The notes under the pieces: model-generated
Database searches by the model: none
What the model was told of the DNA's origin: nothing
What the model saw: the letters and a program-made list of their open reading frames with translations, nothing else
Part shown: positions 51,427-60,754 of the stretch, one piece after another
Layout of the letters: the number at the start of each line of letters is the position of its first letter
Numbering within the stretch: position 1 is the stretch's first letter
Origin: Alkalihalobacterium elongatum
Lineage (GTDB): Bacteria > Bacillota > Bacilli > Bacillales > Bacillaceae_F
Length of the DNA: 64,000 nt
Assembly (NCBI RefSeq): GCF_019024285.1
Contig: NZ_WMKZ01000009.1
Span: forward strand, 1-64,000
Direction: 5' to 3'
Position numbers and translations under genes: made by a program

Positions 51427-51447
51427 TAAGAAAAGGAGTGATTGCTC

Positions 51448-52896
51448 GTGGATCGTAACAGTGAGCTTATCCGTCAAGCTGAAGAAACGGTCGCAGCATA
51501 TAGAGATATAGTGAATCAAGATAAGTATCGATTACACTTTCATCTTATGCCGCCAGTAGGATTATTAAATGATCCGAACGGCTTTATACAATGGAAGGGA
51601 AAATATCATTTATTTTATCAGTGGAACCCTTTCAAGACAGGTCATGGGGCAAAATTTTGGGGACATTATAGTTCTAGTAATTTAGTTGATTGGCAAGAAG
51701 AAAAAATTGCTCTTGCACCGAGTGAATGGTTTGATAAGAACGGTTGTTATTCAGGGAGTGCAGTCGATGACGGTGGAGTGTTAAAACTTCTTTATACGGG
51801 TAATGTCAAGGATGGAGCAGGGAATCGTGAAACCTATCAATGCTTGGCTGAATCTCTGAACGGAATTGATTTTCATAAAAAAGGCGTCGTTCTCCGTTTA
51901 CCTGAGGGTTACACAGCACATTTTCGTGATCCGAAAGTGTGGGAGCATGATGGAAAGTGGTTTATGGTGATTGGGGCACAATCAGAGAAACTTGAAGGTC
52001 GTGCGGTATTGTTTACATCGAATAACTTAGAAGAATGGACGTTAATTGGTGATGTTGCTGGAACAAACAAAAACGGCCTTGAAAACTTCGGATATATGTG
52101 GGAGTGTCCGGATTTGTTTTCATTAGGAGACAAAGACATACTACTTGTTTCTCCACAAGGACTCAAATGTGAAGGCATGCAATTTCAAAATGTTTATAAT
52201 ACTGGATATTTTATTGGAAAGTTGGACTACAAGACAGGTACATTGGATCATGGCGATTTCACTGAGCTCGATCGTGGGTTTGAGTTTTATGCACCTCAAA
52301 CTACAATCGATACTAAAGGTCGTCGATTGGTCATTGGTTGGATGGGCGTTCCAGAACAAGAGGAAGATAAGCATCCGACAATAGCACATCATTGGATCCA
52401 TGCGATGACCCTCCCACGGGAATTGGTGCTCAAAAATGGTCACATCTATCAACAACCAATCAAAGAATTACAAGAGCTTCGCAAAAATGAAGTATTGATA
52501 GAAGGTATAAAAATTGAAACAGAAGAATTACAGATTTCTCAACTTGAGGGAAGTACTTATGAATTGCAAATGCACGTTACTGAACTCGAAACAAGTCTTT
52601 TAGAAATATCATTAAAGGATAGTGTACGACTTACTTATAATAGGAAAGATCAAGTTTTTACTCTTGAACGCATTAGTTTATCAACAGGGAAACCAGAGGT
52701 GCGTCAATGTCAGCTCAGCAAATTAAATAAACTTCAAGTATTTGTTGACACATCAGCAATTGAAATTTTCATTAACGATGGACAAGAAGTGTTTACCGCT
52801 CGAATATTTCCTGAAGTTGAAAATAAAAAGATTTCTCTCAAAGCCGCTGACGGACATGTTAAATGCTCGTTACAAAAATGGGATCTAATAAAATAG
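51448..52896 (+). CDS. sacA: Sucrose-6-phosphate hydrolase, GH32
   Basis: About 482 aa. The three GH32 acidic motifs are present: GLLNDPNGFIQW (nucleophile D), FRDPKVWEHDGKW and YMWECPDLFSLG (acid E). The C-terminal beta-sandwich follows (VDTSAIEIFINDGQEVFTAR). It splits sucrose-6-phosphate into glucose-6-phosphate and fructose in the cytoplasm; no signal peptide. GTG at 51448 is nine bases from AAAGGAG; TTG at 51442 is too close. Confidence 0.93.
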   Translation: MDRNSELIRQAEETVAAYRDIVNQDKYRLHFHLMPPVGLLNDPNGFIQWKGKYHLFYQWNPFKTGHGAKFWGHYSSSNLVDWQEEKIALAPSEWFDKNGCYSGSAVDDGGVLKLLYTGNVKDGAGNRETYQCLAESLNGIDFHKKGVVLRLPEGYTAHFRDPKVWEHDGKWFMVIGAQSEKLEGRAVLFTSNNLEEWTLIGDVAGTNKNGLENFGYMWECPDLFSLGDKDILLVSPQGLKCEGMQFQNVYNTGYFIGKLDYKTGTLDHGDFTELDRGFEFYAPQTTIDTKGRRLVIGWMGVPEQEEDKHPTIAHHWIHAMTLPRELVLKNGHIYQQPIKELQELRKNEVLIEGIKIETEELQISQLEGSTYELQMHVTELETSLLEISLKDSVRLTYNRKDQVFTLERISLSTGKPEVRQCQLSKLNKLQVFVDTSAIEIFINDGQEVFTARIFPEVENKKISLKAADGHVKCSLQKWDLIK

Positions 52897-52939
52897 CTTT
52901 GTTTATGGATACTTTATTAAAGGAATTTTGTGCTCCGTT

Positions 52940-53019
52940 GTGTGAAATGTTCATTTCACACGATAAAATGTCAGTTAAAAAAACACCATGGTTTTCAAGA
53001 TGAAAACCATGTTTTTTTT
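52940..53019 (+). terminator. Two hairpins ending the sucrose operon
   Basis: A 10-bp inverted repeat (GTGTGAAATG, 52940-52949 with 52952-52961) is followed by a 10-bp terminator stem (52986-52995 with 53001-53010) and nine T. Confidence 0.88.
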
Positions 53020-53315
53020 TAATAGGAAAGACTGTGTTTAGCTGTTTGCTGTTAGAAGTCCAATAAAGTAACAAGGTTAGCTGTGTTAACAATTTATAGA
53101 GATTATAGAAAAAATAAGGATAAATGCGACTTTCAAGGAAAGTCATTTGAGGAGTAATGAAATATTATTTTTTTCTCTATTACTACCATCTCTTGAATTT
53201 GTATTTGGAACTAGCTTGTCATGATTACTACTTTTTTTACATATGAATGACGTATGTCTGTCCCATACAAAGATGCAGAAGGGAGATGGCGGTAGGAGAG
53301 GAGGAGACCAGAACT
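53020..53315. other. Intergenic region before the SulP gene
   Basis: About 300 bases with no established gene. A 29-codon frame (53157-53246) starts two bases after GAGGAG and encodes a peptide very rich in Tyr, Phe and Leu; it could be a leader peptide or chance. No riboswitch fold was recognised. Confidence 0.4.
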
Positions 53316-54542
53316 TTGTCTTACTGGAAACATAGTTTTCATCATGATGTCGTCGCGGGCCTTATCGTTGCGATATTGATCATTCCGCAAGCAATCGCTT
53401 ATGCCATTCTAGCTGGTGTGCCCCCTGTTGTAGGGTTATACTCGGCAACGGTTCCTGTATTAATTTACTTATTATTTGGTAGTTCACCACACTTGTCGGT
53501 AGGTCCTGTTGCGGTAGTGTCTCTATTAATTTTTTCAGGTGTATCCTCGGTTGCAATCCCTGGCTCCAATGATTATTTTAGCCTAGTTATTACCGTTACA
53601 TTATTAGTAGGTATACTGCAGGTGTTATTTTCTCTCATGAAGTTTGGTACATTGTTTGAATGGATCCCTTATAGCGTCATAAAAGGGTTTACATCGGCGT
53701 GTGCGATTATAATAGCAGTTAGTCAAATCGAAAACTTAATTGGGTTTTCACTCGGCCATTCATCATCTGTAATTCATACGTCTATTACGTTATTCACTAA
53801 TTTAGATAGTATACATATTGCAACGTTTTTTATTGGGCTAATAAGTATACTACTTATTTTAACCATTAATTCAATAAGTAAAAAATTACCGACACCGTTG
53901 TTTGTCGTTGTGATTTTAACCGTCAGCGTGTCATTTTTTAGATTAGATAATTTCGGAGTACCAATCATTGGACAGCTTCCACAAGGCTTTCCGACTTTTA
54001 CATTACCGATGTTTAATGCAGAAGTGTTGATGGCTATTTTACCGACTGCGATAATCATTGCACTCATTGGATACATTGAATCAGTTGCTGTCGCTAAAGT
54101 AATCGCAGAAAAAGAAGGGTACAAAGTGGGGGTCAATAAAGAGCTAGCAAGTTTAGGGTTAGCTAACACAGTAGGTTCATTTTTCTCTAGTATACCAGTA
54201 GCTGGAGGAATTTCACGCTCAGCTGTCAATTATGATTCTGGTGCAAAAACGAAGATAGCGAGTTTAACCACAACGGTGTGTATTTTTCTAACACTTAAAT
54301 TTTTTACACCTTTATTTTATTTTCTACCGAAACCGACTTTAGCAGCAATAATTATCGTAGCTATTACTAAAATTATTAACATAAAAGGATTATGGTTAAC
54401 TTGTAAAGCTAGTAAAAAAGATTGCATGTTATTGATAACAACATTAGTTATGACATTATCTTATGGCCCCGAATGGGGAATTGTAAGTGGTATAACGCTG
54501 GGCATACTTTTACAAGCTCTTCCAACAAAACGATGGGCCTAA
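53316..54542 (+). CDS. SulP-family anion transporter without STAS domain
   Basis: About 408 aa with 10-12 membrane segments. SulP hallmarks: DVVAGLIVAILIIPQAIAYA, GLYSATVPVLIYLLFGSS, SVGPVAVVSLLI and the VGSFFSSIPVAGGISRSAVN block. Family members carry sulfate, bicarbonate or other anions and normally end in a cytoplasmic STAS domain of about 100 residues; here the protein stops right after the last membrane segment (LGILLQALPTKRWA). TTG at 53316, nine bases after GGAGGAG, is preferred to ATG at 53286, which has no spacing from its GGGAG. No frameshifted STAS follows. Confidence 0.82.
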   Translation: MSYWKHSFHHDVVAGLIVAILIIPQAIAYAILAGVPPVVGLYSATVPVLIYLLFGSSPHLSVGPVAVVSLLIFSGVSSVAIPGSNDYFSLVITVTLLVGILQVLFSLMKFGTLFEWIPYSVIKGFTSACAIIIAVSQIENLIGFSLGHSSSVIHTSITLFTNLDSIHIATFFIGLISILLILTINSISKKLPTPLFVVVILTVSVSFFRLDNFGVPIIGQLPQGFPTFTLPMFNAEVLMAILPTAIIIALIGYIESVAVAKVIAEKEGYKVGVNKELASLGLANTVGSFFSSIPVAGGISRSAVNYDSGAKTKIASLTTTVCIFLTLKFFTPLFYFLPKPTLAAIIIVAITKIINIKGLWLTCKASKKDCMLLITTLVMTLSYGPEWGIVSGITLGILLQALPTKRWA

Positions 54543-54546
54543 CAAT

Positions 54547-54585
54547 AAAGGTGCCAGGCACCCAAAAAGGGTGCCTGGCACCTTT
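54547..54585. terminator. Palindromic GGTGCC-type repeat acting as terminator
   Basis: A perfect 17-bp stem (54547-54563 with 54569-54585) with loop AAAAA, built on GGTGCCAGGCACC. This palindrome is familiar as a dispersed intergenic element in Bacillaceae and lies right after the SulP gene. Both strands can form it. Confidence 0.8.
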
Positions 54586-54628
54586 GCTACTTTACAGCGT
54601 CAGCGTTGCATTTTAATATAACATTGAC

Positions 54629-54796
54629 TTATGTTGCATTGTGATCGCTTTCCTCGTATGCAATGAGTATTACGTCTTTGTGGGATTCAGCTTGTAAATC
54701 TTTTTCTAATTCTATAACTCGGTTTAATAATTCTGGGCTAAGATGAGCTGCGGTGTATCGATCATATTCGGTAGGTTGCTTATGCTCGTTCGTCAT
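54629..54796 (-). CDS. Hypothetical protein, 55 aa
   Basis: Small acidic protein starting MTNEHKQPTEYDRYTAAHLS, with one probable helix (ELLNRVIELEKDLQAES) and a short strand (DVILIAYEES). ATG at 54796 has a strong ribosome site (AGGAGG, eight bases before); the seven upstream codons are left out. No family recognised. Confidence 0.65.
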   Translation of the reverse strand: MTNEHKQPTEYDRYTAAHLSPELLNRVIELEKDLQAESHKDVILIAYEESDHNAT

Positions 54797-54971
54797 ATAG
54801 ATCCTCCTAGAAATCAAAATATGGATTGTAATATGTAATTAACTTTCTCTCCAATATCTGTTATTATTCAATAAGGTAAATAATTTCAATATTTGAAATA
54901 TATACGTAATAATTGTATAAAAATTCAACATTTAGAGAGTCATATATTTTACTTTGAAAGGAAACTTCAGC

Positions 54972-55922
54972 TTGCGAAATCCAACTAAAAAGTCAAGATT
55001 ACTAGGAATTGGTCTCGTATTATTAGGAGCAGTATTTTGGGGTGTTTCAGGAACAGTTGCTCAATTTTTATTCCAAGAAAATGGCTTTAGTGCTGAATGG
55101 TTGGTCGTTGTTCGTTTAATTGCAGCAGGATTTTTATTATTACTCATTTGTTTGTGGAAGCGAAATCCGAATGTATGGAATATATGGAAAACGAACAAGC
55201 ATCGGTATGCGATTATTTACTTTGGAATTGTAGGAATGCTAGGTGTTCAATATACCTATTTTGCAGCAATTGAAGCCAGTAATGCAGCTACAGCTACATT
55301 ACTTCAATATTTAGGGCCTGTCTTTATCGCCATTTTTATTGCTGTTAAATCAAGGAGACTACCTAGTAGAAGTCAAGTCATTGCCATTATTTTGGCTTTA
55401 TTAGGGACGTTGTTACTTGTTACTCAAGGAAACTTTCAGACACTTTCAATTTCAGGTTGGGCTTTATTTTGGGGAATTGCATCAGCCCTAGCGCTGGCCT
55501 TTTACACTTTACAGCCAATTCAACTTTTAAAAGAGTTCGGTTCAGCGATAGTAGTTGGTTGGGGGATGCTTGTTGGTGGAGTCGCTATGAGTTTTATACA
55601 TCCTCCTTGGAAGGTCGTTGGTACGTTTTCATTCGCATCTATAACAGCCATATTATTTGTTATCATTTTTGGAACATTAATTGCATTTTATAGCTATTTA
55701 GAAAGTCTAAAGTATTTAAAAGCAACAGAAACAAGTTTGTTAGCATGTGCCGAACCTCTGTCTGCTGCAGTTTTAGCTGTTGTATGGTTAAATGTTGCAT
55801 TCGGATTTTCAGAATGGATTGGGGCTATTTGTATTATGGCTACGATTGTGATTTTATCCCGCGCAAAACTACCAGATGAAAAAGAAAGGAAACAAGTTGG
55901 AATTTCAAAGCAAACTGGTTAG
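54972..55922 (+). CDS. EamA/DMT-family transporter
   Basis: About 316 aa with ten membrane segments in two EamA halves: LGAVFWGVSGTVAQFLFQ ... EASNAATATLLQYLGPVFIA in the first, and GTLIAFYSYLESLKYLKATE with LACAEPLSAAVLAVVWL in the second. Members export or import metabolites such as amino acids; the substrate is unknown. TTG at 54972, nine bases after AAAGGA, is preferred to TTG at 54954. Confidence 0.87.
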   Translation: MRNPTKKSRLLGIGLVLLGAVFWGVSGTVAQFLFQENGFSAEWLVVVRLIAAGFLLLLICLWKRNPNVWNIWKTNKHRYAIIYFGIVGMLGVQYTYFAAIEASNAATATLLQYLGPVFIAIFIAVKSRRLPSRSQVIAIILALLGTLLLVTQGNFQTLSISGWALFWGIASALALAFYTLQPIQLLKEFGSAIVVGWGMLVGGVAMSFIHPPWKVVGTFSFASITAILFVIIFGTLIAFYSYLESLKYLKATETSLLACAEPLSAAVLAVVWLNVAFGFSEWIGAICIMATIVILSRAKLPDEKERKQVGISKQTG

Positions 55923-55923
55923 C

Positions 55924-55950
55924 AAAGCACCCCTATAAGGGTGCTTTTTG
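55924..55950 (+). terminator. Terminator after the EamA gene
   Basis: AAAGCACCC (55924-55932) pairs with GGGTGCTTT (55939-55947), followed by TT. Confidence 0.8.
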
Positions 55951-56151
55951 TTCTTTTTTACTGTAAGTTATCCATAGTACCTCTTGATTTTTCTCTAGGA
56001 CGCACGCAAGGTGAGATAAGTTAAGGGACAAAATCCTTGAAACTGAGTGTTGCTTTATTTTATGGTAAAATAACGTAGTGAACAAGTGCATTTTATACAT
56101 AATAGATTGAGCCAATGATACTGGAGGTAAGATCCAAAAGGAGTCTTTTAA

Positions 56152-56832
56152 GTGAAATCAAACCAAAAACAAAGTATGAATGTCGGCAGAAAAAAAATTC
56201 TGGTCATCACTTCAGTAGAAGCAGAAAAAGAGTCAATTTTACGTGGGCTGCAACCGACGAATGCTATCGATGTTGTTGTTTCAGGAGTAGGTATAGCAGC
56301 TGCAGCAGCAACAACTGCGAGAGTATTAGCATCTCAAAAATATGATTTAGTTATCAATGCTGGTATTGCTGGTGGTATTGTTGGACAGGCTGAAGTCGAA
56401 TCAATAGTGGTTGCCGATGCGGTCGTTGCAGCGGATTTTGGAACGGAGACAATAGATGGTTTTTTAAGTATAGACGAGCTCGGATTCGGTACGAGTCGTA
56501 TTGCAGTGCCTGAAAACCTTGTTACAACTGTCGTAAAAGCTCTTGCTGACAACGGGCAAACTGTTACGGCTGGTGCGATTGTAACAGTATCAACGGTAAC
56601 AGGAACTACAGAAACTGCACAAGAAATAATGAGGCGAGTACCAGAAGTTAAGGCAGAAGCAATGGAAGGCTTTGGTGTAGCCACAGCAGCAAAACAATTT
56701 GACGTTCCGATACTAGAAATACGTACGATCTCAAATGCTGTTGGACCAAGAGATCGTGAAGCATGGCGGATAAAGGAAGCATTACAAACTTTACAAGAAG
56801 CAAGCAAAATCCTACAGGAGGTCTTAACATGA
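56152..56832 (+). CDS. mqnB: Futalosine hydrolase MqnB
   Basis: 226 aa, purine nucleoside phosphorylase/MTAN-like fold. Motifs: ILVITSVEAEKESILRGL at the start, DLVINAGIAGGIVG, and the C-terminal AMEGFGVATAAKQF and EIRTISNAVGPRD. In the futalosine pathway it splits futalosine or its relatives to release the base and give dehypoxanthine futalosine. The overlap (ATGA) with mqnD makes the assignment firm. GTG at 56152 lies eight bases after AAAAGGAG. Confidence 0.92.
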   Translation: MKSNQKQSMNVGRKKILVITSVEAEKESILRGLQPTNAIDVVVSGVGIAAAAATTARVLASQKYDLVINAGIAGGIVGQAEVESIVVADAVVAADFGTETIDGFLSIDELGFGTSRIAVPENLVTTVVKALADNGQTVTAGAIVTVSTVTGTTETAQEIMRRVPEVKAEAMEGFGVATAAKQFDVPILEIRTISNAVGPRDREAWRIKEALQTLQEASKILQEVLT

Positions 56833-57662
56833 AGATAGCTTATTCACCTTGCCCGAATGACACCTTTGTGTTCCACGCTTGGGCACACGGTCTTATTCCT
56901 GATGCGCCAAAGTTAGAGGTTACTTATGCAGATATTGATGTGACCAATAACTTGGCAACAAAACCAAACGACCTTGATATTCTTAAAATTTCATATGCAG
57001 CATTACCATGGGTATTATCGGAATATGCTTTACTACCGTGTGGTGGAGCGTTAGGTAGAGGGTGTGGACCGTTAGTCCTGACAAAAGATGAAATCAAAGG
57101 AGCGTCTGTTTTGTCAGGACGTAAAGTAGCAGTTCCAAGCGAGCGTTCAACAGCTTATCTACTTTTTCGCCTTTGGGCAGCACAAAATATCCCTGGGGGA
57201 GTAGGAGAAATAATCGTCATGCCATTTCATGAAATCATGCCAGCTGTACGCGATGGAATAATAGATGCTGGTCTTGTTATTCACGAGGCAAGGTTCACGT
57301 ATCAACAGTATAACTTAAACCTATTGCAAGATTTAGGCAGTTGGTGGGAAGAAGACACAAACTTACCGATTCCGTTAGGAGCAATTATTGCACGACGCTC
57401 ACTGGATCTTTCTGCAATTACCAAATGGATCCGCTCTTCAGTAGAATACGCATGGGCTAATCCGAAAGACTCACAAGAATATATATTATGTCATGCTCAA
57501 GAAATGTCAAAGGATGTAGCACAGGCACATATCAACTTATACGTAAATGAATTTACTAAAAATCTAGGCGAAGAAGGTTATGAAGCAATCTTTTCTCTTC
57601 TCAGTCGAGCTGCAGATGAAGGTTTAGTTCCTAAATTTGATTTAAATGCATTGCGCTTATAG
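56829..57662 (+). CDS. mqnD: 1,4-dihydroxy-6-naphthoate synthase MqnD
   Basis: 277 aa with a periplasmic-binding-type fold but cytoplasmic. Family start IAYSPCPNDTFVFHAWAHG and the blocks LDILKISYAALPWVLSEYAL, GRGCGPLVLTK and PSERSTAYLLF are diagnostic of MqnD, which turns cyclic dehypoxanthine futalosine into 1,4-dihydroxy-6-naphthoate for menaquinone. ATG at 56829 follows AGGAGG and overlaps mqnB by four bases; mqnA and mqnC are not in the window. Confidence 0.95.
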   Translation: MKIAYSPCPNDTFVFHAWAHGLIPDAPKLEVTYADIDVTNNLATKPNDLDILKISYAALPWVLSEYALLPCGGALGRGCGPLVLTKDEIKGASVLSGRKVAVPSERSTAYLLFRLWAAQNIPGGVGEIIVMPFHEIMPAVRDGIIDAGLVIHEARFTYQQYNLNLLQDLGSWWEEDTNLPIPLGAIIARRSLDLSAITKWIRSSVEYAWANPKDSQEYILCHAQEMSKDVAQAHINLYVNEFTKNLGEEGYEAIFSLLSRAADEGLVPKFDLNALRL

Positions 57663-57720
57663 ATAATTACATCCCATTAGACCTTAAATAAAAAGAGATG
57701 ATTATAGCTACATTCGAGGT

Positions 57721-58605
57721 TTAATCTTTAAATTCACGAATCGTTTTATCCTTAGTTTTCACAAATGTTTCCGATGAGAAAATACGTATAATAACTGATC
57801 CACCATAGGTTCGTGCTTGTATTAAAATAGGCTGTGTATAGTTGTTTTTAAACTGAAAATCAGGACCATACCAACTGACAGTCGCATCACGTCCTGGAGG
57901 GACGTAGCGAACCCGTCGACTATGAGAGAAACGTTGAACAATTTCAACACCAACTTGGTCGACCGCATTAAAAAGAGTAGAGGACACTTGACAAATTCCC
58001 CCACCAACACCATCAGTTAACTCACCTCTGACAATAATTGGTGCTGGTAAGTAGCCTTTTTCAACAGTACGATTGCCAACAACTTGGTTAAAAGAAAAGG
58101 TTTCACCAGGGAAAACAACGTGATTATTAATCGCATCCACAGCTAGTGAAATATTATGTGCTCTTTGCTTGTTTGCCTTATTAAAATACGTAATGTATTG
58201 TCCGACTTGTTGGTTACGAAGTGATAAAAGTAATTCACTGTCAACCCTTGGATATGTAATAAACCGTGGCACTTCTATTTCAGCAGAAGAATTATTAAAA
58301 AAGTACGCATAAAAAGCTTCAGTAAATCGTTTTCGATCCATTTTATATCCATATTGTTCGGGAACTAGTCGCCCGTATTTATCAATTGTGGCATTTTTAG
58401 GTTCGATTGATACCTTTTGTTCAATTGTATTAATGAACGCTTCAAGTTTTTCTTCATCTACGACTAATCCTTCGAAAACAGGGGATGTAAAGTCGGAACG
58501 ATTTACGATTGCGATCGTTTCACCGTCTAATGTTATCGATAAATCACTATGTACATTTATTATTTGTAAAAAAATTAAGATTACGGTTAAAAAAGAATAA
58601 TTCAT
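57721..58605 (-). CDS. VanW-family exported protein (YoaR-like)
   Basis: 294 aa. A hydrophobic N-terminus (MNYSFLTVILIFLQIINVHS) looks like a signal peptide. A peptidoglycan-binding-type domain (YoaR/PG_binding_4-like) covers about residues 45-130, then the VanW domain: VVFPGETFSFNQVVGNRT, GGGICQVSSTLFNAVDQVGV, ERFSHSR-like VQRFSHSRRVRYVPPGRDA. The family is linked to the cell wall, but the chemistry is unknown. ATG at 58605 lies eight bases after GGAGGGG. Convergent with mqnD. Confidence 0.87.
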   Translation of the reverse strand: MNYSFLTVILIFLQIINVHSDLSITLDGETIAIVNRSDFTSPVFEGLVVDEEKLEAFINTIEQKVSIEPKNATIDKYGRLVPEQYGYKMDRKRFTEAFYAYFFNNSSAEIEVPRFITYPRVDSELLLSLRNQQVGQYITYFNKANKQRAHNISLAVDAINNHVVFPGETFSFNQVVGNRTVEKGYLPAPIIVRGELTDGVGGGICQVSSTLFNAVDQVGVEIVQRFSHSRRVRYVPPGRDATVSWYGPDFQFKNNYTQPILIQARTYGGSVIIRIFSSETFVKTKDKTIREFKD

Positions 58606-58720
58606 CAGTTAAACCCCTCCTAGGACTAGTTTTAGTTGTAAAATAATTTTTCATGATAAACAAAAATTGGGAGTACTCAAGTCATTTAACTGAAAGGTCA
58701 GTTATAAAAGTAATAAAAAT

Positions 58721-58761
58721 AAACACCAACGAATGGTATTAGTGACCAGTAGTTGGTGTTT
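58721..58761 (-). terminator. Terminator downstream of yrzB
   Basis: AAACACCAAC (58721-58730) pairs with GTTGGTGTTT (58752-58761). On the minus strand a T-rich run follows (ATTTTTATTACTTTT). Confidence 0.6.
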
Positions 58762-58787
58762 TATATTTGTTCCTTTTTTACAAGAAT

Positions 58788-58822
58788 TGTTGCTCTTTGC
58801 AGTTTTTGGACAGTTAATTAGC
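58788..58822 (+). repeat. Dispersed repeat, copy C (diverged, partial)
   Basis: TTGTTGCT and TTGGACAGTTAATTA (58806-58820) match the head of copy B, with one substitution in the TTGGACCGTTA core. The rest of the element is not recognisable. Confidence 0.4.
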
Positions 58823-58854
58823 AAAGCTAGCTAAGTCTTTACACACAGTCTAAA

Positions 58855-59127
58855 TTAATAAAAATTTTCATTGTCCTCTGCAGGGTTAGCTTCTACTGCA
58901 ATTTCGTATGCATTTAAGAGTGCATCTCGTTCTTCTGGGTCAGTTATGCCAACTAAATGTTGTTCGCCTTGATGGTCCTCTACACGCATCAATACGGTTT
59001 CATCATCTGAAGATAAAAGCGCATAAGAATGTTCATCCATATCAAATAAGGCTTCAACAGCATAGTCCATTTCATTACCATGTTCGTCTTCTACGGTAAT
59101 ATGATCCCGTAATTCATTAGGTTCCAA
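58855..59127 (-). CDS. yrzB: DUF1292 family protein (YrzB)
   Basis: 90 aa, very acidic. Family pattern: HITVEDEHGNEMDYAVEALF, DMDEHSYALLSSDDETVLM, then DPEERDALLNAYE. In Bacillus, yrzB usually sits by ruvX/yrrK, but here it does not. Function unknown. Start: TTG at 59127 is eight bases after GGAGG; the upstream GTG and ATG lie inside the ribosome site. Confidence 0.85.
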   Translation of the reverse strand: MEPNELRDHITVEDEHGNEMDYAVEALFDMDEHSYALLSSDDETVLMRVEDHQGEQHLVGITDPEERDALLNAYEIAVEANPAEDNENFY

Positions 59128-59287
59128 AGCCATCACCTCCCTAACTTATTCGGATGTAATATACCCTTTAACGAATGTTATTATTTTTTAGGAAGTAGAC
59201 AGTTTACATGAATTGAGAGAGACAAGAGAAAATAAATTTATCGTTGAATTTTGTATCTGGAGCTTAAAGAAAAGAGGGGGCATGTTA

Positions 59288-60754
59288 ATGAAACAAAATA
59301 ACAAACTATATCCATTAAACTGTGTTTGTATTATAATTTTCATTTTATTTTTACAGGTAAGCTCACCAGTTGAAGCGAAAGTCGATACCTATTTATTAAA
59401 TCAAAAATTAGATCAAATAATGGAAAAGCCTTTTCTAGATGGTGCATTAACGTCTCTGAGTATACGCTCGGCGACTTCAGGAGAGTTGGTATATGATTAT
59501 AATGGAGATTATCGTTTAAAGCCTGCATCTAATATGAAAATTTTAACTGCTGTTGCTGCCTTATCTATTTTAGGAGGAGATTATTGTTTTCGTACCGAGT
59601 TGCTATCGAATGGTAAAGTTAAATGGGGGATTTTACATGGTGATTTAATTGTGAAAGGAAAAGGGGATCCAACACTTCAAAAATCCAATATTGAAGAGAT
59701 GGTTCAAAAGCTAAAGAAACAGGGTGTGAAAGTAATTCGTGGCGATTTAATTGGTGATGATACATGGTATGATGACGTTCGTTATTCAATTGATCTACCA
59801 TGGAGTGATGAAATGATGGGGTACGGTTCAGCAATCTCAGCATTAACAGTGTCCAATGAGGAATACGATGTTGGCACAGTTAAATTTAAAGTGAGCCCTA
59901 GCGATAAATTTGGTGAACAGGCTCAAATAGTAATGGAGCCCACAAACACATATTTGGAAATTGTTAACCTTACAAATACAGTTAATGAGCAGGCTAAAAC
60001 AAATCTTTCTATTCAACGTGAACATGGGAGTAACCGAATTATTATCGAAGGAAATGTGCCAATCAATGCAACTGAAATGGAAGAAATAATTGCAGTATGG
60101 GAACCTACTGAGTTTGCATTACATATTTTTAAACAATCATTAAAGAAACATGGAATCAAATTACTAGGCGATATATCAAGAGGGGTAACGCCAGAAGGTG
60201 CAAATGTACTTATAAGTCATTCTTCAATACCACTTTCTGAAGTTCTTATTCCCTTTATGAAATTAAGTAATAATGGATATGGAGAAATGTTAATAAAGGA
60301 AATTGGCAAAGTTAAGACAGATGAAGGTTCGTGGGAAAATGGCCTTGATGTTAGTGAGCAAACCTTTAGTCATTATGGGATAAACACTGATACGGTTTTT
60401 TTAAGAGATGGTTCTGGAATTTCTCACGCAAATTTAATTCCTGCCAATGAAATTTCGAAATTATTGTATTCTATTCAAAAAGAAGATTGGTTTACCACCT
60501 TTTTTCAATCACTTCCAGTTGCGGGTAATTCGAACAAAATGATTGGTGGAACTTTAAGAACCCGTATGAAAAATTCGCAGGGTAGAGTGAGAGCGAAAAC
60601 AGGAACATTAACGACAGTTAGTTCTATTTCTGGTTACATTGAAACAAAAAGTGGAGAAACACTGATCTTTTCAGTTTTAATAAACAATATAATTGATAAT
60701 AAGCTTGCAAAAAAACTTGAAGATGAAATTATAATGACCTTACAAAGTCTATAG
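59288..60754 (+). CDS. dacB: D-alanyl-D-alanine carboxypeptidase/endopeptidase, PBP4 (S13) family
   Basis: About 488 aa. A signal peptide (CVCIIIFILFLQVSSPVEA) leads to the S13 domain with its three active-site motifs: SxxK in LKPASNMKILTA, SxN in MKLSNNGYGEML and KTG in RVRAKTGTLTT. The enzyme trims or cuts peptidoglycan cross-links outside the membrane. ATG at 59288 follows AGAGGGGGC with seven bases between; 25 codons upstream lack a ribosome site and would hide the signal peptide. Confidence 0.9.
   Translation: MKQNNKLYPLNCVCIIIFILFLQVSSPVEAKVDTYLLNQKLDQIMEKPFLDGALTSLSIRSATSGELVYDYNGDYRLKPASNMKILTAVAALSILGGDYCFRTELLSNGKVKWGILHGDLIVKGKGDPTLQKSNIEEMVQKLKKQGVKVIRGDLIGDDTWYDDVRYSIDLPWSDEMMGYGSAISALTVSNEEYDVGTVKFKVSPSDKFGEQAQIVMEPTNTYLEIVNLTNTVNEQAKTNLSIQREHGSNRIIIEGNVPINATEMEEIIAVWEPTEFALHIFKQSLKKHGIKLLGDISRGVTPEGANVLISHSSIPLSEVLIPFMKLSNNGYGEMLIKEIGKVKTDEGSWENGLDVSEQTFSHYGINTDTVFLRDGSGISHANLIPANEISKLLYSIQKEDWFTTFFQSLPVAGNSNKMIGGTLRTRMKNSQGRVRAKTGTLTTVSSISGYIETKSGETLIFSVLINNIIDNKLAKKLEDEIIMTLQSL

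Noticed and set aside
53774-54229. A 151-codon antisense frame opposite the SulP gene
   Set aside because: Shadow of a well-supported membrane protein gene; no ribosome site.
56334-56807. A long antisense frame (157 codons) opposite mqnB
   Set aside because: Shadow of mqnB: the sense strand is a clear enzyme and the antisense product is a low-complexity Ser/Thr/Ala/Val sequence.
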